Shown here: positions 38,031 through 47,777 of the stretch, piece by piece | How the letters are laid out: every line of letters starts with the position of its first letter | Numbering within the stretch: the stretch's first letter is position 1 | Assembly (NCBI GenBank): GCA_023150555.1 | Contig: JAKLKQ010000021.1 | Span: 37,573-101,572, forward strand | Source of the DNA: Planctomycetota bacterium | GTDB taxonomy: Bacteria > Planctomycetota > SZUA-567 > H5-PLA8 | DNA: 64,000 nt | Reading direction: 5' to 3' | Translations under genes and position numbers: made by a program | The notes under the pieces: generated by a model | Database searches by the model: none | Told to the model about the DNA's origin: nothing | The model's input: the letters and a program-made list of their open reading frames with translations, nothing else

Positions 38031-38292
38031 GCCCTTGGCGCCCTACCTTTCTGAAGGTAATGCGCACCATGAGAAGATTTCATCAAGAAATTCAGGAATC
38101 TTATGGTCTGCGCGCTCAGCGGGGAGGGCTTGTCTCTCAACTACCTTAAGCATAAAGACTTAACCGATACCAGCGGGCGCGTTGCGACTCGCGCGGCGGA
38201 GCGGCTGGCGGGCCAATGGCTATTCCAGGAAGAGGTGCAGCCTTGGCGAACGTGTCCCCTGTCAGGCCCCGCCGATGGAAAATTGATCTAGC

Positions 38293-38382
38293 GCCCGCTC
38301 AGCGGTTGCCGAACATCTTGCGGAAGGCCCAGTGGTCGTAGAAGCCCAGCCGTACTGCCGGTCGCTGGGGCGGAAGAAGCCG
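38293..38382 (-). repeat. C-terminal-peptide module, copy B (frameshifted remnant)
   Basis: Minus strand GFFRPSDRQYG...(1-nt deletion)...FYDHWAFRKMFGNR-stop; homologous to copy C including sequence beyond the stop. Confidence 0.8.
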
Positions 38383-38548
38383 ACCCGCCGGCGGGGCGGC
38401 CCCGTTACATTTAACCCCGCATAATACCGCAGAGGTCCGGGTTTCGGCGGGCCCGCGCGGTCCGCGGTGTACAAATCTTCAGAGCGCGGCGGGGGCATGT
38501 CTTGGTTTACCCGCCCCGCCGGACTATCCTGGCACAAGGAGTGCTCCC

Positions 38549-41239
38549 ATGACCCCCGCCTACCCTGCGGCCCAACGCATGACCCGCCTGCACCTTTTCC
38601 GGATCGCATGCCTCCTTCTATTGTTTGGCTCCGGCGCCGCGCAGCATGCCGCGGACGCCGCGCCTGCTGCCCCCGCCTTCGCGCAGGAACCTTCGGTGCG
38701 GCGGGACGGTTCGGGCTGGCGCATCGACTTCGCCGTTGCCGCGCCGACGGACGTGACGATCTACATCCAGGACGCCGAAGGCAGAATCGTGCGCCACCTC
38801 GTCTCGGGCGTGCTGGGCGAGAACCCGCCCGCGCCGCTGGTGCCGGGGCTGAAGCAGTCGGTGCCCTGGGACGGCAAGGCCGACCTGGACCGCGACGCGG
38901 GCGCGGGGCCGTTTACCGCACGCGTCTGCCTGGGCATGAAGGTGGACTACGACGGCGAGGTGCTCTCGGACCGCCTCTCGCTGACGCGCTTGCGGGCGCT
39001 GGCCGCGGGGCCCGACGGGACGCTGTACATCGTCACGCGCATCGGGACCTCGGGGCCCAACTGGAAGGGCCACCGTCTGATCGCGCTCAACCGCGACGGC
39101 ACCTACCAGCGCACGGTCCTGCCGCCGCCGGCGGGGCTTGGAAGGGAGCAGTGGAAGAACCTGGGCGCGCGCACGATCACGCTGGACGGGCGCGAGGCGC
39201 CGGTCTTTCTCGAACTTCAGACGAGGCAGCTGACAGGCCTGGACTTCGCGGGCGGCTACTACAACGGGACGGACGCCGGCCCCGGCATCGCCCTGACGCC
39301 CGGCGGCTACGCGCTGACGCTGCAGAACGACGGCTCGATGGCGATGGTCGCGCTGGACCCGCACAAGCAGGACCTGCCCCTGAACGCGCCCAAGCTGCTC
39401 CCGGACCTGAAGCTCTCGAGCTTCCTGACCAACGAGCGCAGTTTCGTGGCGGTGTCGGGTGACGGAGTGTACGCCTATTTCACGGGCATCGCGCCGAGCC
39501 GGCTCTATTCGAGCAAGCCGGCCCAGAAGATTCCTGCCGTCTACCGCGTAAAGCTGCCGGAGCGTTCGCCGGCCGAGGTCTTCTACGGGAACCCCGCGAA
39601 GGCCGGCGACGACGACGGCGAGGTCTCCGCCGACGTCGGCAGCCTGGCCGCCGACGGCCGCGGGACGCTGTTCGTCACCGACCCAGCCCACGACCGCATC
39701 CTGGCGCTGGACGAGGCCTCCCGGAAATGCCTGGGCCGGCTGAAGGTCGAGAAGCCGCAGAAGATCGCCGTGGACCGGACCTCGGGCGCGCTCTACGTGC
39801 TCGGGAATCCCGGCCACCGCAACCACAAGGTCGAGCTGCTCAAGTTCAACTCGTGGAAGGACCCCAAGCCGGCGGCGAAGATCGAACTGAACGGCCTGGT
39901 GCGGACCAGCGCCGCGCACTGGGACCTGGCGGTGGACGGCTCGGCGCAGCCCCCGGTGCTGTGGGCGACCGACAACTACCTACTGCTGCGGATCGAGGAC
40001 CAGGGCGCAGCTTTCTCGAAACCCGCGCGCATCGGCAACTCGTCGATGGGCGACGCCTCCTTCGTAGACGTCAGCGTGGACCGCTTCCGCGAGCCCAACG
40101 AGGTCTACATCCGCAGCCGCTTCTACGCGTGGACGCGCATCAACGAGGCCACCGGTGCGCAGGAGACCGTCTCGCTGGCGATTCCCAGCAACGGGGGTTC
40201 GTGCCTGCAGGCGGGGCCGGACGGCCACCTGTACACGCCCGCGTGGCCCTGCTACCTGCTGAAGTGGGATCGCAACGGCAAGCGCGTGCCCTGGGGGCAG
40301 CCGTTCGAGAAGCCGCCGGGCAGCGAGAAGCACCACGTCCTGGCGCGCAAGGACCCGATCTCCAACGCCATCTTCGCGCGCGTGGCGATGATCTATATGA
40401 CCCACACGCACGGCATCCGCTACGACGGGCAGCATTTTATCTTCGAGGGCCAGGGGCGCGTGGCGAAGGCGCTGAACGAGATCGACCCCGGCGGCAAGCG
40501 CGTAGGACAGCCGGTGATCTGGAACGCCACGGACAACGCGATCGGCCCGCGCTTCGACCCGCAGGGAAACATCTACGTCGCCGACGTCGTGCGGCCGCTC
40601 GACCGCATGGTCCCGCCGGAACTGGCGGAACTGGCCGGCGAACTGAAGCCCGGCGGGCGGATCTCGGGCCCCGCGTCCGAGGCGATCCGTTCGTACGGCA
40701 GCATCCTGAAGTTCTCGCCCAAGGGCGGCGCGATCGAGTTCCCCGGCGTCGCCGGCGTGGCCAAGAGCATGATGGAGCCCAAGCCCTACGAGGGCGAGAT
40801 GAAACTCGATCCTTCGCTGAAGGCCGTGGAGATGGCGGCCAGCACCCGCGACCTGGCGATCGTCTCCGCGAAGGTCACCGGCGCGCAGTGGGCGCACTTC
40901 GGGATCAGCCACGTGGAACTGACGCAATGCAATTGCGAGAACACGCGCTTCGACGTGGACTGGTTCGGGCGCGTCTGGTATCCGGACCTGGCCTGCTACC
41001 GCGTGGGGGTGCTCGACACCAACGGCAACCCCATCGCGCGCTTCGGCGGCTACGGCAACGCCGACTCCATGGGACCCGAGAGCAAGGACGAACGCCTGGC
41101 CGAGCCCGGCCTGGCCTTTACCTGGCTGATCGGCGTCGCCGCTTCGGACCGCCACGTCTACATGGGCGACAGCATGAACCAGCGCCTGCTGCGCGGGCGC
41201 ATCGCCTACGCGAAGGAAGCCGCCTGCGCGGTCAAGTAG
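38549..41239 (+). CDS. Secreted NHL/FlgD Ig-like repeat protein (third paralog)
   Basis: FAQEPSVRRDGSGWRIDFAVAAPTDVTIYIQDAEGRIVRHLVSGVLGENPPAPL; likely start at internal Met 38579 before the signal peptide. Confidence 0.85.
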   Translation: MTPAYPAAQRMTRLHLFRIACLLLLFGSGAAQHAADAAPAAPAFAQEPSVRRDGSGWRIDFAVAAPTDVTIYIQDAEGRIVRHLVSGVLGENPPAPLVPGLKQSVPWDGKADLDRDAGAGPFTARVCLGMKVDYDGEVLSDRLSLTRLRALAAGPDGTLYIVTRIGTSGPNWKGHRLIALNRDGTYQRTVLPPPAGLGREQWKNLGARTITLDGREAPVFLELQTRQLTGLDFAGGYYNGTDAGPGIALTPGGYALTLQNDGSMAMVALDPHKQDLPLNAPKLLPDLKLSSFLTNERSFVAVSGDGVYAYFTGIAPSRLYSSKPAQKIPAVYRVKLPERSPAEVFYGNPAKAGDDDGEVSADVGSLAADGRGTLFVTDPAHDRILALDEASRKCLGRLKVEKPQKIAVDRTSGALYVLGNPGHRNHKVELLKFNSWKDPKPAAKIELNGLVRTSAAHWDLAVDGSAQPPVLWATDNYLLLRIEDQGAAFSKPARIGNSSMGDASFVDVSVDRFREPNEVYIRSRFYAWTRINEATGAQETVSLAIPSNGGSCLQAGPDGHLYTPAWPCYLLKWDRNGKRVPWGQPFEKPPGSEKHHVLARKDPISNAIFARVAMIYMTHTHGIRYDGQHFIFEGQGRVAKALNEIDPGGKRVGQPVIWNATDNAIGPRFDPQGNIYVADVVRPLDRMVPPELAELAGELKPGGRISGPASEAIRSYGSILKFSPKGGAIEFPGVAGVAKSMMEPKPYEGEMKLDPSLKAVEMAASTRDLAIVSAKVTGAQWAHFGISHVELTQCNCENTRFDVDWFGRVWYPDLACYRVGVLDTNGNPIARFGGYGNADSMGPESKDERLAEPGLAFTWLIGVAASDRHVYMGDSMNQRLLRGRIAYAKEAACAVK

Positions 41240-42338
41240 GCGCCGGGCCCGCCGTGCCAGCGTCGACCCACGCGGCGGGAACGCGCACCGGCGGCGCGCC
41301 CGCCGGCTCGAAGACCGCGCGCAGCGCCCGTTCGCCCACGATCCGAAAATCGAACGCCATGCCGCTGATCCCGGGCTTCGCGGACAAGCCCTGGAAGCAC
41401 GCCACGCTGAACGCGCCCGGCACGCGCCGGCCCGCCTTGCGCGCGGCGCGAATCACCAGCTCCGCGGTTCGCGCGTCCGAGACCAGCGCCGCCGTGTAGC
41501 CCGCGCGCGGCCCGGCCACCGAGCGGATGTTCGGGCTGTCGGGCGTCTCGGTGTGGAAGGCCGTGTGGAGGTCCTTCTTGCGGGCGTGCAAACCCGCGGC
41601 CTTCAGCGCGGCCTCGTAGCCGGCCTGGCGTTCGCGGGAATCGGGGTCGATACCCCGCCGGGTAAACGAGATGCGCCGCAGGAAGGCGATGCGGCGGTGG
41701 CCCATGCCGATCAGGCGCTCGGTGCAGGCGCGCGCGGCTTCGAAGTTGTCCACGCCAACGCAGCGCAGGCCCCTGGGCGCAGAGGGATAATCGGCGAGCA
41801 CCACCGGCACCGCCAGCTTCTGACATTCGCGCAGCACGCCGTCGGAAACCAGGCCGGTGACCAGGATGCCCGACTGCGGCATGTCCATCCAGCCGGACGG
41901 GAGCTTGGTACGCAACGCGTACGAACTGACGACGATCAGCGCGCACTCCATCCGCCCCGCCCCGTCCTCTATGCCGCGCTGCAACTCCGCGGCGTCGGAG
42001 CCCTTCAGCTTCAGGTGCAGGGGCATGGGGACGAGCTGCAGGACCGCGCGCCGGGGATCGAGGGGCTCCTGGTTGCCGCCGGGGCGGGCCACCGCCAGGC
42101 GGCGCTTGGGCGAGCGGGCAATCCAGCCTTCCTGGTGCAGCAGCCGCGTCGCCGCGCGCACGGTATCGACGGTGGTCTGGAGGTCCCGCGCAAGCGTCCG
42201 CTGCGAAGGCAGGATTTCCCCTGGCTTCCAGACGCCCTTGACGATGCGCTGCCGCAACGCATCGGCGATGCGCCGGAACGCCGTGCCGGCCTGAACGGGA
42301 CGCCCGCGTTTTCGGCCGCCGGAACCTGAAGATGCCAT
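41232..42338 (-). CDS. GntR-type HTH fused to LacI-like sensor domain regulator
   Basis: ALRQRIVKGVWKPGEILPSQRTLARDLQTTVDTVRAATRLLHQEGW wHTH; VGVDNFEAARACTERLIGMGHRRIAFL. Confidence 0.88.
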   Translation of the reverse strand: MASSGSGGRKRGRPVQAGTAFRRIADALRQRIVKGVWKPGEILPSQRTLARDLQTTVDTVRAATRLLHQEGWIARSPKRRLAVARPGGNQEPLDPRRAVLQLVPMPLHLKLKGSDAAELQRGIEDGAGRMECALIVVSSYALRTKLPSGWMDMPQSGILVTGLVSDGVLRECQKLAVPVVLADYPSAPRGLRCVGVDNFEAARACTERLIGMGHRRIAFLRRISFTRRGIDPDSRERQAGYEAALKAAGLHARKKDLHTAFHTETPDSPNIRSVAGPRAGYTAALVSDARTAELVIRAARKAGRRVPGAFSVACFQGLSAKPGISGMAFDFRIVGERALRAVFEPAGAPPVRVPAAWVDAGTAGPAPT

Positions 42339-42386
42339 GGGTGACCCGTAAAGCTCCGGCGCCGCCGTACCAGGAGCGCAGCCCGC

Positions 42387-43583
42387 TCAGCGGTTGCCGA
42401 ACATCTTCTGGAAGTCCCAGTGGTCGTAGAACTCCTTGCCGTAGCGCCGGTCGCTGGGGCGGAAGAAGCCGCTCGCCGTCTCGCGGTCGACCGTCCGGAA
42501 TTCTTCGCGTCGCCAGACCTTGTCCGCCGGGCGCGCGGCCTCCTTTGGGTACGCCTCCTTGGGGTACGCCTCCGCCGGCGTCGTCGCGCTCTCCGCTTCG
42601 GCCAGCGCCGACGGCGTCGGGTAGCTGCGCTTTACCAGCACCAGCGCTCGGAGTTCCTCCAGCTTCGCCATGTAGTCCGGATCCTTCCGGTCGAGTTCGG
42701 GTTCGCCCAGCTGCGGCGGCAGAAGATCGAAGTTCTGGTCGTACCAGCCGATGTACGCACGCAGCGCCTCCTGCACCAGCGGGCTGCGGGGTTCGACGCC
42801 CGGGAACGCCAGGCCCGTTAGCCGCGGCAGCGTCTCGCGCAGCGCGCGGATGTACGGCCGCTGGAACCAGGCGACTTCGCCCTCTTCCGGCATCACCGAA
42901 TAGAAGGACTCGATCAGCGCCTTGCCCGCGTTGCGCGCGCCGAAGTCGCCCAGCAGTTCGGCGCAGATCGCGCGGGCTTCGGCGGTGGATCCGCCCAGCG
43001 CCTTCGCGAGTTCGGGCACGATCACGGGACCGAGCGCGCGCAGGCGTTCCTTCCCGGCGGTGCGCTCGGCGGGATCGTCGCTTTCCGCCAGCACGAAGGC
43101 GGCGTCGAACTTCGTCTGAGTCGCCTCGTCGAGCACCGGCCACAGGGGCGCCTCCGGCGCGGCGGGCGCGGCTTTCGGCGTTTCAGGTGCAGGTGCGGGT
43201 GCAACGGGCTCGACGGGTGCGGGTGCGGGCGGTTCGGTCGTCTCCTGCGAAGGCTTCACTTCCTTCGGAGCTTCAGGCGCAACTGCGGGCGCGGGCATGG
43301 GAGCGTCTTCCTGGAAGCCCGTGGACTTGATCGTAGGCTCGGGCCCCACCTGCATCACCGCGGGCGTGCGCCTGCGCCGCACGAAGGTGACCTTCTCCTT
43401 CTTGAAGGAGCGCAGCCGGCCGCTGTCGTGCTCGCGGACGGTCAGCACGAGCGGCGTCTCCTGCTCGACCAGGCCCAGGATCTCGCGGCCGTCGTCGAGG
43501 AATACCAGATCGAGGCTTCCGCTCTCCTGCGCAAAGCCCGGTGCGCAGCAGACGAAAACGAGAACCGGCAGCCAGCCTTTCAT
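42387..43583 (-). CDS. Secreted HEAT-like repeat protein carrying C-terminal module copy C
   Basis: Signal peptide MKGWLPVLVFVCCAPGFAQ; HEAT-like helices; ends SGFFRPSDRRYGKEFYDHWDFQKMFGNR-stop. Confidence 0.75.
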   Translation of the reverse strand: MKGWLPVLVFVCCAPGFAQESGSLDLVFLDDGREILGLVEQETPLVLTVREHDSGRLRSFKKEKVTFVRRRRTPAVMQVGPEPTIKSTGFQEDAPMPAPAVAPEAPKEVKPSQETTEPPAPAPVEPVAPAPAPETPKAAPAAPEAPLWPVLDEATQTKFDAAFVLAESDDPAERTAGKERLRALGPVIVPELAKALGGSTAEARAICAELLGDFGARNAGKALIESFYSVMPEEGEVAWFQRPYIRALRETLPRLTGLAFPGVEPRSPLVQEALRAYIGWYDQNFDLLPPQLGEPELDRKDPDYMAKLEELRALVLVKRSYPTPSALAEAESATTPAEAYPKEAYPKEAARPADKVWRREEFRTVDRETASGFFRPSDRRYGKEFYDHWDFQKMFGNR

Positions 43584-43848
43584 GCCCAGCGCCTCCTATA
43601 AGTAAGACGCATGAGATCGCGTCTTCCTCAATCTCCGTTTCACCATCGGCGTAACTTCCGCGAGCGGTACAGTCTATACGATCCGCGGAATGTTCACGAG
43701 AGGGAAGAATGCAGGGGCGAGCGGTCAGGGGTGAGCGAAGGTGAGGCTTCGCCGCACCTTTTTGAACCGGCTCATCACTGAAAGATTTGGCTGAAGATTG
43801 CAGCAGGGTGGCGAAGTCACACCTGCGCTGACCCCTCGCCCCAGGCGT

Positions 43849-44292
43849 TTACCCCGCCAGCAGCGCGCGGAATTCGCGAGGCGTGAAGAACGACTGCTGC
43901 TCCTCGTCGAGCACCGTCACGCCGAACTGCTCGAAGAGCTGCACGTACAGGCGGAAAAAGACCTTCTTCGGCGCGATGGTCGCGGCGTTGATGGTGAGGA
44001 TCTCGCCAGGCGCGGGCGGTCCGGCCTCGGCGCGGACCTTCAGGATCACGCCTTCCTCGACCTGCCACTGCAGGCGCATGGTGTCGCTGTGCTCTTCCCA
44101 CGGCGCCTTCGGCATCTCGGCCATGTGCGGGACCTCGAAGAGGCGCTCGGTGACCTCTTCTATTCGGCCCAGCGAATGCAGGTCGATCGGCAGGATCTTA
44201 TCGTTCTTGGGTGGAACGGGATCGGGTTTCCAGAAACTGAAGCGGACGATCTTCGAGTCCGGCGCGGGATTGGGATCGGCAGGATGGCTCAT
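43849..44292 (-). CDS. Hypothetical protein
   Basis: 147-aa ORF with own start and balanced composition. Confidence 0.55.
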   Translation of the reverse strand: MSHPADPNPAPDSKIVRFSFWKPDPVPPKNDKILPIDLHSLGRIEEVTERLFEVPHMAEMPKAPWEEHSDTMRLQWQVEEGVILKVRAEAGPPAPGEILTINAATIAPKKVFFRLYVQLFEQFGVTVLDEEQQSFFTPREFRALLAG

Positions 44293-44479
44293 GCGGAATC
44301 GGCTCCTTTTCCTCCCCCTTCGCTCCTTTGCGCTGCGCCCGCCCTACTCCTGTATAGTAAATATATCATTAAAGCTTCACGAAATCGACTTTTGTGAAAC
44401 GCGCTTTGCCTCTTTTCGATCCGTTTTCCTCCTCTACAATGCAGACGTTCCCCGAACGAAAAGCACTCAGGAGATTCTC

Positions 44480-46603
44480 ATGCCCGCCACGAGGAAAAAA
44501 GCGCGCACGCCTGCACCAGTGCAATTCCCACGGCGAGGAACTCCGCCCGACCGCACCGGCTACCCGCACTACGAGGCCATCGGCCAAAGCAACGCGCGCT
44601 GGCGCGCCGAATACCTGCGCGAACTCAAGCGCCGCCGCGCCGAACGCCAGGCGCTGCTCGAGGACCGAGCCGGCGGGCGAAAGGCGCAGAAACAGCGCGC
44701 CGCGCGGCGCTTCGCGCAGGTTCGCAATGCGTTAGCGGAGAACATGGGCCTGAAGATCGCCGCCTCAGCGCCCAAATCCGCCGCCAAGGTGCCGGCCTTC
44801 CGCTTCGCGACCTACGGCGCCGGCGAGACGGGCTTGAAGGGTCCCTTCCGCCACGCCGACGTGCTGACGCTGTGGCTGCGCGTGCCCGGCGCCGCGTGGG
44901 CCGACCCACGCGAAGGCGACGGCGAGTTGGAACTGCTCCTTCTTCTGCCACGCGGACACGCGCCCAAAGGCGGCCGTCCGCTGGTGCTGGCGCTGCCCGA
45001 CTGCGGGCCGTGGCTGACCGGCGGCGAAGACCCCGCCACGACGGCGCGCGGGTTGGGCTACGCGCTGGCGCTGCGCGGGGCCGTGGTGGCCATCCCAAAA
45101 CTGCCGGCGTACGAACGCTTCAGCGTGACGCTTAACAAGCAGCGCATCGCGGAAGGCACCTGCACGCTGGGCGCGCTGCTGTACGAAGCCGCCGGGGCGA
45201 TCTCCGCGCTGCTGGCGCACCAGGCGAACCATGCGCCGCAGGCCGTTCGCGCGTGGGTCGCCGGGCGCGGCCTGGGCGCGACGCTGGCGCTGATGCTGGG
45301 GGCGCTCGACGGGCGCGTCGCGGGGGTGCTGGCCGAAGCGCCCGTGCTGGTCGGTTCGGGCGAAGACCCCGAGGCCCTCTGGGTGCCGCGCTTCAATCGC
45401 ACCACCGACCTTCCGGAACTGGCCGCGTCACTCGCGCCGCGCCCGCTGGCGCTGGTAGCGGGACCCAGGCAGAAGGACGTGCTCGCCGGGCCGCCGTGCG
45501 ACGTCCGCGCCCTCGCCCGCGCTGCGAAGGCCGCCTTCGCCCTGCACGGTGCGCGTACGGAGTTGAAACTTTTCGCCGCGAACAAGCACGGTGCCGCGGC
45601 GGACTGGATCGTCGAACCGAAGCGTTCGCAAGGAGCGAAGGGCCCGCGCGGCGAGCTTGCGCGCGGCGCGAAGCCCCAACGCATCTACGCGATCGAGAAA
45701 ATCAAATCGGCCGCCGCGTGGAAGCGCGCGCGCGGGAAGCTCTCCGCGGCCTACCGCGAAGCCGGCGGCATCCCGGCGCGCAACAAACCGCTGGGCGTGA
45801 AATTGATCGGCGCCGCGAAGCTGCGCGACTGCACGCGCCAGGAATACCACGTCCGCACGGGGCGCTTCACGTACGCGAACGTGACCTTTCTGCGCCCGCT
45901 GGGGCCCGAGAAGCAGCGCACGACGATCCTGTGCCTGCCGGGCTCGGGCAGTGACGTGGCGCGCGTGGAGAGCCAGTACGCGCACGAGGTCGTCGCGAAG
46001 GGTTGGAACGCCGCGATCATCGACGCGCGCGTGGCGCTGTATCCGTTCCACCCGGACATCCCCGAAAGCGGCAACCTGATCAACCAGTCCGTGCACGATT
46101 TGCTCTGCGCGCTGGATTACGTCGCCAAGCGAAACGACGTCGACGCCACGCGCATCGGCGCGATGGGCGTCTCGCAGGGCGGCACGCATTCGTGGATGCT
46201 CGCGATGCTCGACGAACGCGTCGCCGCGGCGGCGCCGGTCTGCGGGATCTGCACCTGGCGAAGCCTGCCCAAGCCGCAATCGCTGGACACCCAGGGCCCG
46301 CCGCTGCGCACGGCGCTGGACAGCCACAGCTTCTACTACTACACGCCCGGCGTGCTGCACTTCGCCGACCAGCAGGACCTGATCGCGATGATCGCGCCGC
46401 GCCCGCTGTGCTTCATCGGAGCGGACAGGGACTACTGCTTCCCACTCGACGGAATGCGCGAATGTGACCGGGACCTGCGGCGGCTCTACCGGATGATGGG
46501 CGCAGGGAAGAATTACGAATACGTCGAATTCGCCGGGCCGCACAGCATGCCGCCGCACACCAGACGCAAGGCGTATGCGTTTTTCAGGAAGGTCTTGCGG
46601 TGA
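44480..46603 (+). CDS. Tandem alpha/beta hydrolase (707 aa), degenerate N-domain and active-like C-domain
   Basis: ATG 44480 with GGAG upstream; N-domain GRGLGAT lacks Ser; C-domain GAMGVSQGGTHSW, FIGADRDYCFP, GPHSMP. Confidence 0.75.
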   Translation: MPATRKKARTPAPVQFPRRGTPPDRTGYPHYEAIGQSNARWRAEYLRELKRRRAERQALLEDRAGGRKAQKQRAARRFAQVRNALAENMGLKIAASAPKSAAKVPAFRFATYGAGETGLKGPFRHADVLTLWLRVPGAAWADPREGDGELELLLLLPRGHAPKGGRPLVLALPDCGPWLTGGEDPATTARGLGYALALRGAVVAIPKLPAYERFSVTLNKQRIAEGTCTLGALLYEAAGAISALLAHQANHAPQAVRAWVAGRGLGATLALMLGALDGRVAGVLAEAPVLVGSGEDPEALWVPRFNRTTDLPELAASLAPRPLALVAGPRQKDVLAGPPCDVRALARAAKAAFALHGARTELKLFAANKHGAAADWIVEPKRSQGAKGPRGELARGAKPQRIYAIEKIKSAAAWKRARGKLSAAYREAGGIPARNKPLGVKLIGAAKLRDCTRQEYHVRTGRFTYANVTFLRPLGPEKQRTTILCLPGSGSDVARVESQYAHEVVAKGWNAAIIDARVALYPFHPDIPESGNLINQSVHDLLCALDYVAKRNDVDATRIGAMGVSQGGTHSWMLAMLDERVAAAAPVCGICTWRSLPKPQSLDTQGPPLRTALDSHSFYYYTPGVLHFADQQDLIAMIAPRPLCFIGADRDYCFPLDGMRECDRDLRRLYRMMGAGKNYEYVEFAGPHSMPPHTRRKAYAFFRKVLR

Positions 46604-46612
46604 GCACCGGGC

Positions 46613-47698
46613 TTACACAAGTTCCAACGGAAAACTCGTCAGCCGCTCCAGCCCCGCGTCCGTAACGAGGTAGTTCTGCTCGAGGCGGATGCCGGCGTTC
46701 AGTTCCTTCGAGTACAGCCCCGGCTCCATGGTGAAGACGTCGCCAGCCTCGAGCACGCTCTCGAACTCGGGGTTCAGCTGCGGGGCCTCGTGCGGCGCCA
46801 GCCCGATGCCGTGGCCGAGGTGATGCACCAGGCCGCTGTGGCCGGCGTCGGCGAGAAAGGCCTTGGCTTCGTCGTAGAGCGCCTGCCCCGTCACGCCCGG
46901 CTTCGCTTTACGCTCAAGATGCTTAAGGCATTCGATAATCTTCGCGCAGGCGGCATGCTGAACGTCGGTGCCCTTGCGGTCCACGGCGAAGGTGCGGCAG
47001 TTGTCGGCGTGGTAGCCGTGCAGCGACGGGCCCGCGTCGATGACGTACAACTCCCCGGCCTGCATCGGTCGCCTTCGCGGCGATCCCCCGCCCTTGCCGC
47101 TGCAGTAGTCGTTGCCGAAGCGCTCCAGGTCCTCGCCCGCCGCGCGCATCGCCGCCGCGCGGACTTCGACGAAGAAGTCGAACTCGTCCACGCCCGGCTT
47201 GATGTGTTCCTTCACGTACGCGTACATGGCCTCACTGACCGCGATGGCCTTGCGCAGGCAGGCGACCTCGTCGGGATCCTTCTTTTTGCGCAGGCCCAGG
47301 ATCGTCGAAGTCAGGTCGACGGCCATCGGGCCGGCGCGCTGGGTCAAGGCGCCGGCGCCGAGCAGGTCCGTGCCGAGCAGTTTGCCGGGCGGGAGCGCAC
47401 GCGCCAGGGCCATCGCGGCCAGGTGCGGCTGTTCGCTGGGCATCGTGGCGTGCTTGTGCGCGGGGTACTCGAGGATCTCGTCGGCGGCCACCGTCTTTGC
47501 GTCGATCTTCCAGCCCACGAGCGATACTCTGCCCTGCGCGCTCAGGTAGGCGGCGCCCGCGTGGTTCCAGTGGCAGCGGTAGCCGGTGAAGTAGTAGACG
47601 TGCTCGCGGAAGGCCAGCAGCGCGCCGGCCAGGCCCTGCGCATCCAGCGCCGCGAGCAGGCGCTTCTGGCGCGCGCGGCAGCCTTCGACAGTCAGCAT
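46613..47698 (-). CDS. M24-family peptidase (Xaa-Pro aminopeptidase-like)
   Basis: YVIDAGPSLHGYHADNCRTF, HHLGHGIGLAPHE, FTMEPGLY, RLEQNYLVT. Confidence 0.9.
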   Translation of the reverse strand: MLTVEGCRARQKRLLAALDAQGLAGALLAFREHVYYFTGYRCHWNHAGAAYLSAQGRVSLVGWKIDAKTVAADEILEYPAHKHATMPSEQPHLAAMALARALPPGKLLGTDLLGAGALTQRAGPMAVDLTSTILGLRKKKDPDEVACLRKAIAVSEAMYAYVKEHIKPGVDEFDFFVEVRAAAMRAAGEDLERFGNDYCSGKGGGSPRRRPMQAGELYVIDAGPSLHGYHADNCRTFAVDRKGTDVQHAACAKIIECLKHLERKAKPGVTGQALYDEAKAFLADAGHSGLVHHLGHGIGLAPHEAPQLNPEFESVLEAGDVFTMEPGLYSKELNAGIRLEQNYLVTDAGLERLTSFPLELV

Positions 47699-47777
47699 GG
47701 CCGACCCCTCCTTGGAATAGTGTTCGAGCAGAGGCATCCTACTGGCGAGGCCTTCGCGATTCGAGCATACTTGCCGC

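Noticed and set aside
38529-38543. TGGCAC-N5-GTGC sigma-54-like -24/-12 match
   Set aside because: Spacing fits, but it overlaps the AAGGAG Shine-Dalgarno and ATG of 38549; probably coincidental, and no other site supports it.
42544-42573. 15-bp tandem duplication encoding YPKEAYPKEA
   Set aside because: Real, but a minor slippage event in a linker; not informative alone.
43738-43763. AAGGTG...CACCTTTTT terminator-like hairpin on the plus strand
   Set aside because: No plus-strand gene ends nearby and it is not T-rich in the minus direction used by neighbouring genes.
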